This document shows positions 6,314-13,144 of a stretch of 13,462 bases of DNA, piece after piece. The position numbers and the translations under genes were made by a program. This stretch comes from Actinomycetota bacterium (GTDB lineage: Bacteria; Zhuqueibacterota; Zhuqueibacteria; Residuimicrobiales; Krinioviventaceae), in the NCBI GenBank assembly GCA_011682565.1, contig JAACEJ010000027.1, positions 1 to 13,462 on the forward strand, read 5' to 3'. Each line of letters opens with the position of its first letter. The stretch's first letter is position 1. The notes beneath the pieces were generated by a model. The model did not search any database. It saw only the letters and a list, made by a program, of their open reading frames with translations, and had not been told where the DNA came from.

Positions 6314-6748
6314 TTATTCAAGCCAGAGTTTCAATTCCTGACTGTCTACGGTAGTTACTCCTGTCCCCGTTCCCGTGAAAATCACTTTATATTTTCGATA
6401 ACGGTTTGCGGTTGCATTAGAAAGAACAATAGTAGTGTCCGAAGTCGTCCCAACCCAATTAATGGTAGATCCAATCTGTGCCCATGCACTGGAAGCAAAT
6501 TTCTGACCGTAAAGAGCAACCGCAACATTTGTATGATTGCCAGAAGTTGAATCCAAGACACATAAATAATCCTGTGTGGCTGGAAAATCCTGCTTTCCGG
6601 TAAAATACATTGTTGCAGCGGTGCTGTTCGTTACAGTTATATCGTTAGTATAACTGACATAAGTGGCCGGTTTATCAATGTAGGCAGTTTGCGCGTTGAC
6701 AAAACCCACGGCCATGATTGCAATTAAGAATAAAATAAACTTTTTCAT
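6314..6748 (-). CDS. Secreted-type small protein with Sec signal peptide (144 aa)
   Basis: Residues 1-19 form a classic signal peptide: basic MKK, hydrophobic core FILFLIAIMAVGF, and a cleavage site after Val-Asn-Ala, followed by Gln20. The mature 125 residues are Thr/Ser/Tyr/Asn-rich with alternating strands, and the end (RYRKYKVIFTGTGTGVTT) resembles beta-sandwich domains seen in phage structural or adhesion proteins. No lipobox Cys and no enzyme motif are present. The gene starts 18 bases after the major capsid stop, so it is transcribed with the head genes. Export from the cytoplasm would be odd for a head component, so it may be a host-surface or periplasmic protein (for example superinfection exclusion or lysogenic conversion) or a decoration protein with unusual routing. 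Function is not known. Confidence 0.8.
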   Translation of the reverse strand: MKKFILFLIAIMAVGFVNAQTAYIDKPATYVSYTNDITVTNSTAATMYFTGKQDFPATQDYLCVLDSTSGNHTNVAVALYGQKFASSAWAQIGSTINWVGTTSDTTIVLSNATANRYRKYKVIFTGTGTGVTTVDSQELKLWLE

Positions 6749-6766
6749 TTTCTTATTGTTTTAAGA

Positions 6767-8035
6767 TTAAGCAGTTACTTTTGTAATATCATTCAAAGAG
6801 GTGGCAATTGAGGCCACGTGAATGATAGCGGTCTGGTCTTGTGCTTCCACAATACACTGTGCACGCAGAAATAGAACAGCTGTATAAGCGTCATCGACAA
6901 AGTCGGTGCCGTTCATCTGACTGAATTTAATCTCCGGGTTACGTTTCCACCATGCCTGAGGCTTATTAGAATCGGCAATGGTCAAAGTGTCAGCGGTAAC
7001 TTTGGAACTTCTGACAACGTTCAAACTATTGATTGTATAGTTACCGTTTATGCCTTTCACGAACAGATACTGACCGTTGGCGTCTTTGGTATATCTCATT
7101 TTGAAGAAGTCGGAAGGATTAATCCATAGCGTATCGAGACCTTTTTGTTCCGATAATTCTGCTTGTAAAATACATGAATCAATCAGGTCGCCGATGTTCG
7201 GAGTAGCAATAGCTGCCAACACTCCGGCAGTAGTCGGATTGAAAGCAGTAGACTGGCCAACAATACCATAAATATGGTTCGGGTTTACGCCGTCGCTACC
7301 ATCACCAGTATAAAACTCACCATCAGCAAACAGCAACGCTTTTTCCTGCATTTTCATGCGGAAAGCAGAGGCGATGTAATCGGCATCTTCCAGAAGTTCA
7401 GCAGTAAGTGGTAACTTTGCACTGATTTTGGCCATTGCCCGGCTTTTCTCGACTGCTGTTCCGGTATCGGCAGTTCCTTGTCCGGTACCTTCACCGACGT
7501 ATCCGACATTGGAGGTGTAAGCACCTTCAACCCAAAGAACACGGTTTCTGTTCTGGCCGATAAAGCCCTGGTTCAACATCGGGTAGAACGCTAAAGCCCT
7601 ATCCGGTGCGAAGCCGATAGAATAATTCTGAGCGGTCATGTTTACCGTTCCGGTGATGTCGCTGGTGTCAGCTTTGATTTCAAACACACTCTTGGTACGG
7701 AAACCGTCCTTTTTAGCGGCTTTAAAATCTTCGCTTTCGATTAACGATTTAACGGCTTCATTCAAAGTAACAGATTTTGATTCGCCGATTCCTGATTTTT
7801 CCATTTTGGCAAGCTTCGTTTCCAAAGCGTCCAACTGGTCTTGCGCTGCCTTGCGCTCGGCTTTGGCGGCTTCGATTACAGTTTGCAACTCTTTGGCTTT
7901 CGCTTCGAGTGCATCTTTTGCAACTTTCTCGGTTGCGGCCTGTTTTTCTTCAAACAGCTTTTTAAGCTCGGCCTGTTTTTGTTCGATATTCTCGCCGTGA
8001 GTTTTCAGGGCAAGTTCTAACTCTTTTTTTTCCAC
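6767..8035 (-). CDS. Major capsid protein, HK97 fold, with N-terminal scaffold-like domain (422 aa)
   Basis: The N-terminal 80 residues are a charged coiled coil (Glu/Lys/Ala heptads), equivalent to the delta domain that scaffolds HK97 assembly. Residues 81-121 form a flexible Lys/Ser-rich linker where the prohead protease likely cuts (around KKDGFRTKSVFEIK). The mature part has the HK97-fold hallmarks: the 'ALAFYPMLNQGFIGQNRNRVLW' region, acidic helix 'AKLPLTAELLEDADYIASAF', and the 'DTLWINPSDFFKMR' motif. The start is GTG (8035-8033), the only sensible one since the next Met is at residue 78. It lies 4 bases after the protease stop (TAA 8042-8040), so translation is probably coupled. A mature size near 300 residues is expected. 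Confidence 0.93.
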   Translation of the reverse strand: MEKKELELALKTHGENIEQKQAELKKLFEEKQAATEKVAKDALEAKAKELQTVIEAAKAERKAAQDQLDALETKLAKMEKSGIGESKSVTLNEAVKSLIESEDFKAAKKDGFRTKSVFEIKADTSDITGTVNMTAQNYSIGFAPDRALAFYPMLNQGFIGQNRNRVLWVEGAYTSNVGYVGEGTGQGTADTGTAVEKSRAMAKISAKLPLTAELLEDADYIASAFRMKMQEKALLFADGEFYTGDGSDGVNPNHIYGIVGQSTAFNPTTAGVLAAIATPNIGDLIDSCILQAELSEQKGLDTLWINPSDFFKMRYTKDANGQYLFVKGINGNYTINSLNVVRSSKVTADTLTIADSNKPQAWWKRNPEIKFSQMNGTDFVDDAYTAVLFLRAQCIVEAQDQTAIIHVASIATSLNDITKVTA

Positions 8036-8039
8036 TTTT

Positions 8040-8702
8040 TTAATTTTTAGAAGTTAATAATCTCAATATTTCTTCGACTGTCATTTGCGTTGTATCGGGA
8101 TTTTCCGGCGGTGTTTCAGCCTTTTTGCCAGCGAATACAAGAGATTTCAGCTTTCTTAATTCAAAATTTATGTTTTCGTTCCGGACGATAGAGATAATCC
8201 GGTCAAATTCTTTGCTCAAATAGTCGGCTTTTTCTTCTGATTTCATGGACTGTATAACTGTCAATGGGTTAGCGGCTATTGTTACTATGGAAACTTCGTA
8301 AAGTTCAACCTCATCCAATACCCTTACCTCTTTTCCTGCTCTCGTTTCTTTGTGGTCGGCTGTTACCCGATAACCAACTGACAATTCTTTTAAAATTCCT
8401 TCTTTTACCTTCGTTTGGATGTCCTCATCAGCTGCTGAAACCATTACCTTTATTGGCAAACCCTTTGAGTCTTCGGAAATATTTAGAATTTTACCTATTG
8501 GATTCCAGATGTCATGCTGATAACAAAAAGCAATCCTACCAGCTCTGGTCTTTAGTGTTCGGGTAAACGCACCTTTTGCGTAAATTTCATTATCACTATC
8601 GATATTACCAAACACAGCCCCATATCCATTTATAATAAGGTTTCCGGCATTATCTGCCTTGTGGTCTATAATATCGAATGATTTAAATTGCAGTGCTTCC
8701 AT
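8040..8702 (-). CDS. Prohead (capsid maturation) protease, HK97 family S78 (220 aa)
   Basis: The protein shows the family pattern: an N-terminal strand region with GYGAVFGNIDSDNEI, 'GAFTRTL', catalytic His63 in CYQHD, then the ELSVGYR motif with the nucleophile Ser108, and 'LYEVSIVTIAANP' (residues 134-146). Herpesvirus-type serine proteases of this family cleave the scaffold domain of the capsid protein, here the coiled-coil N-terminus of the next gene. The C-terminal 50 residues are charged and probably removed or disordered. The ATG at 8702 is preceded by AGGA at a spacing of about five bases, one of the few clear Shine-Dalgarno sites here. The gap to the upstream gene is 50 bases. Confidence 0.92.
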   Translation of the reverse strand: MEALQFKSFDIIDHKADNAGNLIINGYGAVFGNIDSDNEIYAKGAFTRTLKTRAGRIAFCYQHDIWNPIGKILNISEDSKGLPIKVMVSAADEDIQTKVKEGILKELSVGYRVTADHKETRAGKEVRVLDEVELYEVSIVTIAANPLTVIQSMKSEEKADYLSKEFDRIISIVRNENINFELRKLKSLVFAGKKAETPPENPDTTQMTVEEILRLLTSKN

Positions 8703-8752
8703 GGCGTCCTATTTTCGCGTAAAAGTATAATATTTTCTTTTCATTTGCAAAT

Positions 8753-10348
8753 TTATGTTATTTCGGTCAATAAAGTACATCTACAATTGGAAGTGTAGAT
8801 ATTATTTACTATATTTGTACCTGTTAAACTTGTAAAATCATAAACATGGCCAGAAAATTCAAAATTGACAATCTCGACAACCTCATCCAAATGTATCAAT
8901 CCGGGGTTAGTCTTAATAAGCTCTCTAATCAAACTGGGATTCCACGAATCACGCTCAATCGGCATTTTAGAAAAAAGGGAATAGTGATGAGAACTCAATC
9001 CGACTCCGAGAAACTTAAATGGTCTCAAATGACTCCCAAACAGCGAAAAAACCAAGTACAAAAAGCGCATGATGCTGTTAGAGGAACGAAACATTCCAGA
9101 GAAACTAAAATCAAGGCTGCAAAAACGTTCTATCAAAAAAGCCTTAGAATCGGACTTTTTGAAACTGAAATTTCTGAAATACTTTCCGATTTTTTTCCCA
9201 TGGTGCAACAATATCCTATTGATATTTACAATATTGATATTGCCATTCCCGAACTTTCCATCGCCATCGAAATCCAATCCAACAACAGGAGTAAACTCCG
9301 AAACATGTTTAACAATAAGCGAACTAAATATCTTACTGAGAATGGTTTTTTTGTTATTTATGTGATTTCTGTTTCTGGAAATCCTAAATCTTCGTTTAAT
9401 GTTTTCAGAGTTGCACACAAGATAATCTCCCTTATTGATGCTTCTCGCTTTGATAAGTCCTTTTTTGGTAAGTACGTAATGATTGGGAGTGATGGTTATC
9501 CATTTACCTCCTCTCGTTACAATTTTAACCATATTACCAGAATAGAATAGCTTTTGTCCTGAAACTATTGCACTTTTTATAGTCATATCACCGGTATAAC
9601 AGTTAATAACCTCCTCGGCTGCCCCGCTCATATCTCCGGGCTGCTGTAACCCATTCGGAAACGCTTCATCGGGTTTCAGCCCGTCGACCTCTGCTGAGTA
9701 TTGTTCCATTGCAATATGTGAATCACGAACGTCCGGCAATCCGGAGGTACTCCAATATTTTTTAAAGGCCAGATGCGTTGACTTAGCGGCCATCATTGCG
9801 GCCTCATTACTCGCGCTTATCGTTTCGGTCTGTGCTATGGCTCTGGCTCTCGCTTGAATATTACCAGACATGAATTTACCCAGTTCACCGATTATTTTTT
9901 CCTTAATCTTCTCAATACCTAATCCTTCCGTTTCTGAATCGGCAATGATTTGACGTACAGCCGATTTCATCCGCTCCCGGCTGGTCATGGTGATAGAGGT
10001 GATATTGTCGCCAACCTTACCATTTATCAGCTGCTGTAATTGTTGCGAGAAAACAGATTCATAAAACGCTTCGTTCTCAGCCGCTTTGGATTCAAGTAAT
10101 TGTTTTCTGGTAATCGTTCCGATAGGCGCGAACATCGGGTAAAACTTATTGTAAAACACTTGTATCGGAATCTCGCTCATGGTGTCGATAACCTCCGGCC
10201 ATGTGTCGATAGCAGCATTTCTGAGATGTGGTAAAACGGAATAATATTGCTCAATTAATGATTTATGAATCATACGAAGCCCTTTCTTTTCGATTATATC
10301 CCGGATTCGGATAATCCTTTTTTCAAATTGCTTCGTCCCCTTTTTCAT
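8753..10348 (-). CDS. Head morphogenesis protein (Mu F / SPP1 gp7 type) interrupted by an intein (531 aa precursor)
   Basis: The ATG at 10348 overlaps the portal stop by one base (TAATG). Residues 1-249 are the N-extein, with the family pattern near the end: 'ARAIAQTETISASNEAAM', 'KKYWSTSGLPDVRDSH' and 'QQPGDMSGAAEEVIN'. Members then end with a conserved Cys-Arg-Cys. Here, 272 intein residues (250-521) come between Asn249 and Cys522, and the C-extein is only CRCTLLTEIT. Splicing would give a 259-residue protein with the normal '...EEVIN-CRCT' ending. The family acts inside the procapsid, near the portal, in head assembly or ejection. The intein's DNA also encodes a plus-strand nuclease gene (8846-9550). 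Confidence 0.9.
   Translation of the reverse strand: MKKGTKQFEKRIIRIRDIIEKKGLRMIHKSLIEQYYSVLPHLRNAAIDTWPEVIDTMSEIPIQVFYNKFYPMFAPIGTITRKQLLESKAAENEAFYESVFSQQLQQLINGKVGDNITSITMTSRERMKSAVRQIIADSETEGLGIEKIKEKIIGELGKFMSGNIQARARAIAQTETISASNEAAMMAAKSTHLAFKKYWSTSGLPDVRDSHIAMEQYSAEVDGLKPDEAFPNGLQQPGDMSGAAEEVINCYTGDMTIKSAIVSGQKLFYSGNMVKIVTRGGKWITITPNHYVLTKKGLIKARSINKGDYLVCNSENIKRRFRISRNRNHINNKKTILSKIFSSLIVKHVSEFTPVVGLDFDGDGKFGNGNINIVNINRILLHHGKKIGKYFRNFSFKKSDSKAFLIERFCSLDFSFSGMFRSSNSIMRFLYLVFSLFGSHLRPFKFLGVGLSSHHYSLFSKMPIERDSWNPSLIRELIKTNPGLIHLDEVVEIVNFEFSGHVYDFTSLTGTNIVNNIYTSNCRCTLLTEIT
8786..8817 (+). promoter_or_regulatory. Bacteroidota-type promoter for the antisense nuclease gene
   Basis: The plus strand has ATTG (8786-8789) and TATATTTG (8810-8817), separated by 20 bases. 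This fits the Bacteroidota primary sigma consensus TTTG - 19 to 21 bases - TAnnTTTG, with a perfect -7 element. Transcription should start near 8823, leaving a leader of roughly 20 bases before the ATG at 8846. The -33 element begins at 8786, the first intein base at this end (codon of the intein's last Asn). The promoter is therefore carried by the mobile unit itself. Confidence 0.6.
8846..9550 (+). CDS. Homing endonuclease-like protein, HTH plus Vsr/DUF559-like nuclease, antisense to the intein (234 aa)
   Basis: This is the only plausible plus-strand gene. Residues 14-46 form a resolvase-like helix-turn-helix (YQSGVSLNKLSNQTGIPRIT). Residues 58-94 include the linker WSQMTPKQRKNQVQKAHDA and GTKHSRETKIKAAK, which resembles a NUMOD3 DNA-binding motif. 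The core has Glu111 (ISEILSDF), Asp131 (YNIDIAIP) and Glu142 (SIAIEI), then KYLTENGFFVIYV, which fits the Vsr-like PD-(D/E)XK fold of phage homing nucleases. From memory, relatives carry a His in a Gly-Gly-x-Trp-His segment after the second acidic residue; here it reads Gln-Ser-Asn-Asn-Arg. The ATG lies opposite intein His501 and the stop opposite intein residue 267. It probably cuts intein-free alleles of the head morphogenesis gene and spreads the intein. Confidence 0.82.
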   Translation: MARKFKIDNLDNLIQMYQSGVSLNKLSNQTGIPRITLNRHFRKKGIVMRTQSDSEKLKWSQMTPKQRKNQVQKAHDAVRGTKHSRETKIKAAKTFYQKSLRIGLFETEISEILSDFFPMVQQYPIDIYNIDIAIPELSIAIEIQSNNRSKLRNMFNNKRTKYLTENGFFVIYVISVSGNPKSSFNVFRVAHKIISLIDASRFDKSFFGKYVMIGSDGYPFTSSRYNFNHITRIE

Positions 10349-11664
10349 TATTCAGTTGTTTTGGTGCGTAGATAGTCGCTGAAATCTTTTGCTCCTGAAT
10401 CGAGACTTACGGAATAATCAGACAGGAACGATTCTCCCATTCCAATAAGCGGCTCATCCATTAACGGGTTCTTAACAGGCGGTTTACCGGTGGCTTCGAG
10501 TATCTGGTTTGGTGTCCAGTATGCCTGCCGCATCCATGTAACTTTTTTGCCGATGTCGGTCTGTAATTCCTGAACGTTGGAATAATCAAATCCATAAAAC
10601 AATCCAGCCGCCACATATTCCGGTACCGGATTAATCAGAAACGCTGTCAAATCACTTGCAAAATCTTCAAGGTTCGGAATGATACAATTTGACCAGGCAT
10701 CTTTTTTGACTTCGATAACGTTGTTATAAGTCGAACTTGCTTTATCATTAAGCAGCTCGGACGGTAGCCCGAAAATATTACATAACACACGCCGCCCCTC
10801 TTGTGAGGATTTGATGATATTCAAATCAGCCGGGGAGATACCAAGTTTCAGCATTCCAAACTTATCGGGCAATACTACCGGATGACCTTTTTTGTATTTC
10901 TTTGCGTAATCTTTGAATATCTCCTCAATCTCGTCCTTTTGGTCGAGCGACAACCCACCCATTTGGTCTTGAATATCCCGATATAGAATATATGGTGGCG
11001 ATTGGTTCTCAAACTGTTTTAACTCGGTCAATTCGGCTTCGTTCTGTTTGCTAACAGTTTTGGCCGCGGCTTTGAGCGGTGATTGTCCGTATAATGTACT
11101 GTTTTGGCCGAACAATGGATTAAAAAACTTCGAGTGAAGTACCTCGTCGGGATTAAATTCAACGGTGGTATTGGTTTCCAGAACGTAACCACCAACAGGA
11201 TTCATCCAATTCCCGGAGCCGATAATCTCCACGTTATTCGACGGCATTAGCCAGATTTCCTGTGTTTTGCCTTTGTTTAGGCCGTTCTCAATAATCGGTT
11301 TGTACCAATATGAATTTCCAATAGACAGTTTATAGATAAAATGCCCCTCCCGAAAGTCGCGCATCTTCATAGTTCCGTTGGCTGTTCGGGTGAATTTAGA
11401 TAGCTCGTGGTCGGTTACCTCAACACGTTTACCGTCTTTCATGGTGTACAAAACGAGACTGGCCTGTTCCTGCATCCTAATAATTCGGTTAATAATAGAG
11501 AAAACGTCCGAATTACCAGAATATCCTTCGGTGATATATGCTGTCGGGTCGTCAATCATTACATTGGCAACTCCAGCGATACGCTTAAATTCATATAAGG
11601 CACGGAGGAGGTCGTTTTTGTTTCCAGTGAGGGGGATAGATTTTTTATTGTTGAATGGCCACAT
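10348..11664 (-). CDS. Portal protein, HK97 family (438 aa)
   Basis: The protein shows the HK97-type portal pattern. It has an N-terminal 'DVFSIINRIIRMQEQASLVLY' helix region, 'GHFIYKLSIGNSYWYKPII' (the 'G-N-a-Y' motif), and 'LHSKFFNPLFGQNSTLYGQS' followed by the 'SPLKAAAKTV' helix. Next come 'KYKKGHPVVLPDKFGMLKLG' and the 'RRVLCNIFGLPSELLND' motif typical of the clip-to-wing region. The family forms the dodecameric ring through which DNA is packaged. The start lies 40 bases after the large terminase stop, in an A/T-rich gap, and the stop overlaps the next start by one base. Length is normal for the family (380-450). Confidence 0.92.
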   Translation of the reverse strand: MWPFNNKKSIPLTGNKNDLLRALYEFKRIAGVANVMIDDPTAYITEGYSGNSDVFSIINRIIRMQEQASLVLYTMKDGKRVEVTDHELSKFTRTANGTMKMRDFREGHFIYKLSIGNSYWYKPIIENGLNKGKTQEIWLMPSNNVEIIGSGNWMNPVGGYVLETNTTVEFNPDEVLHSKFFNPLFGQNSTLYGQSPLKAAAKTVSKQNEAELTELKQFENQSPPYILYRDIQDQMGGLSLDQKDEIEEIFKDYAKKYKKGHPVVLPDKFGMLKLGISPADLNIIKSSQEGRRVLCNIFGLPSELLNDKASSTYNNVIEVKKDAWSNCIIPNLEDFASDLTAFLINPVPEYVAAGLFYGFDYSNVQELQTDIGKKVTWMRQAYWTPNQILEATGKPPVKNPLMDEPLIGMGESFLSDYSVSLDSGAKDFSDYLRTKTTE

Positions 11665-11704
11665 ATTTTTATTTTTTACGAAAGTATTAAAAAAAATTCA
11701 TATA

Positions 11705-13144
11705 TTACGTTTCTATCACATATTTTCCACCAGTTGCCTTTTTTCTAAATTCTACGGTTCCTGTTAATGCATCTTCTGCATCATCGTGTTCATTTTTACC
11801 TACTTTCATGTATTGAATTAAAGACGAGTGAAAAAGAAGATACAATTTTTGCCATTCTTTTGGGAAATATATAAGGTTTTGCACCTCCCCTGAATTAACA
11901 AAAATCCTGACGTTTTTATTAAGAGACTGATAAAACCATTTTATTTGCGTTTTATTATTCTCCATTGTTCGGAGATTCTTCTCTACATTCCGTGCAAATC
12001 CTCTACCGCCGTTGTTACTTTCAATAACAGCCACAGCCACTTCATGTTTCGATAACATTTCAGCCGTTTTTATTTCAGTATATTCCATCGGCTTTTGAGT
12101 GTACAGAAGATCAATCACGTAATTTCCAAAAGCATATTCGTCATAAACGATTGCACACAAGTAATCTTTCCCTTCATCGGCTGTGTCGATGTAGGCTTTC
12201 CTTATTTTTTCGCCTACCGGTAAAAGTTCGTATGTTTTAAATTCAGATTCATACATCAGTCCTTGAAGTGGTTTCGGGTTCTGCTGATAAAGCGACTCAA
12301 AAATATGCGGATTACGTTTTTTGATGAGTAACGTTTTTTCAAGGGAATGTCGCTCCGGCCATAGTGGCTCACCATCCTCTCGCTCATCTAATTCAGTAGG
12401 CTCGCCGATTTTTATTGAAGGATATTTTATTACAATCCACCCCGATGAATTACCTTCCGAAAATTCACCCTGAATATCCAGTAACCTTCCAGCTAAGTCT
12501 TTCTCGTGCCATCGAGTAAACACTATCAATATCTGACTATCATTGTGCAACCTTGTATCTGCAACCGTATCAAACCAATCTTCAATATTTTGTCGCACAA
12601 CGGGTGACCATGCGCTCATGGCATCCTTATACACATCGTCAATTATCAATATATCTATTTTGTCGCCGGTAAGCGCTCCTCCAATACCGACCGATTTGAG
12701 GCTGCCATCAAACCCTACTATCTCAAATTCTTCTGAATTACGGAGTGCATTGACAGAAACGGTAACTACATTTTTCCCTGATAACTTCGTTTCTGGGAAT
12801 AGTTTTCGGTATTCATCATCGTCGATAATCCTTTGTATTTCCCGATTAAATTTCCGCGCCCGCGTTGATGAATATGAGATTATACCTATCCGCAAATCAG
12901 GATTATGTCCTAACAAAAAAGCCGGAAGCCTTCTCGTTGCGCCTTCGGTCTTACCGGTCTGTGGCGGCATGAAAATCATTAGTTTTTTAATGTCCCCATT
13001 GGTGAACTTCGTAAGTATATCGTAATAATGTCGATGAAATTGTGCCGGTTTAAAGGCGGCGAAAGTAAATAGAGTGAAGTCTAAGAGGTTAGTCCGGCTC
13101 TGTCGCTTTACCTGTTCTGCGAGTATTTCGATGTCATTTTCCAT
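11705..13144 (-). CDS. terL: Terminase large subunit (479 aa)
   Basis: The ATPase half has a Walker A at residues 59-66 (MPPQTGKT), a Walker B at 164-170 (DILIIDD), and the coupling motif ILIVFTRWHEKDLAGRL (205-221). The linker has 'LWPERHSLEKTLL' and 'FESLYQQNPKPLQG', typical of Terminase_6-type subunits. The RNase H-like nuclease half has Asp320 (AYIDTADEG), Glu375 (VAVIESNNGGRGFARNV) and the acidic cluster at 454-458 (DDAED). The enzyme drives DNA into the procapsid and cuts the concatemer. I chose ATG at 13144, which overlaps the upstream stop by 11 bases; an in-frame ATG at 13192 would add 16 residues and overlap by 59 bases. No Walker or nuclease residue is missing. Confidence 0.94.
   Translation of the reverse strand: MENDIEILAEQVKRQSRTNLLDFTLFTFAAFKPAQFHRHYYDILTKFTNGDIKKLMIFMPPQTGKTEGATRRLPAFLLGHNPDLRIGIISYSSTRARKFNREIQRIIDDDEYRKLFPETKLSGKNVVTVSVNALRNSEEFEIVGFDGSLKSVGIGGALTGDKIDILIIDDVYKDAMSAWSPVVRQNIEDWFDTVADTRLHNDSQILIVFTRWHEKDLAGRLLDIQGEFSEGNSSGWIVIKYPSIKIGEPTELDEREDGEPLWPERHSLEKTLLIKKRNPHIFESLYQQNPKPLQGLMYESEFKTYELLPVGEKIRKAYIDTADEGKDYLCAIVYDEYAFGNYVIDLLYTQKPMEYTEIKTAEMLSKHEVAVAVIESNNGGRGFARNVEKNLRTMENNKTQIKWFYQSLNKNVRIFVNSGEVQNLIYFPKEWQKLYLLFHSSLIQYMKVGKNEHDDAEDALTGTVEFRKKATGGKYVIET

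Larger units (their letters stand above)
8786..9601 (-). mobile_element. Intein (272 aa) in the head morphogenesis gene
   Basis: Splice block A starts at Cys250 (CYTGDMTIKSA). Block B is WITITPNHYVLTKKGLIKA with Thr287 and His290 as the TxxH pair. Block F is FSGHVYDFTS (His501, Asp504) and block G is NIVNNIYTSN ending at Asn521, followed by Cys522 as the +1 nucleophile. This is the full set needed for class 1 splicing. The residue before the terminal Asn is Ser520 instead of the usual His. Between the splicing blocks (about residues 305-485) there is no LAGLIDADG or HNH domain on this strand; that stretch is the exact antisense of the plus-strand nuclease. The DNA unit is 816 bp, and the nuclease gene fills 705 bp (86 per cent) of it. 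Confidence 0.88.

Noticed and set aside
6269..6351. Complete class II tRNA, using ACCGTA in the end of the secreted-protein gene as the 5' acceptor strand
   Set aside because: The acceptor pairing is possible over 6 bases, but position 8 is not T and no 5-bp anticodon stem can be drawn. Only the T-arm and the nearer acceptor strand are convincing.
9261..9284. EF-hand or dockerin-like Asp-Phe-Asp-Gly-Asp-Gly-Lys-Phe (precursor residues 359-366) in the intein linker, suggesting calcium binding
   Set aside because: It is the exact antisense of the nuclease strand around Glu142 (Ile-Ala-Ile-Glu-Ile), lacks the final acidic residue of an EF-hand, and is better explained by coding on the other strand.
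12543..13025. 160-codon plus-strand open frame opposite the large terminase
   Set aside because: Antisense of the terminase ATPase domain; no recognisable domain. The same kind of overlap as the nuclease gene but without any of its supporting signals.
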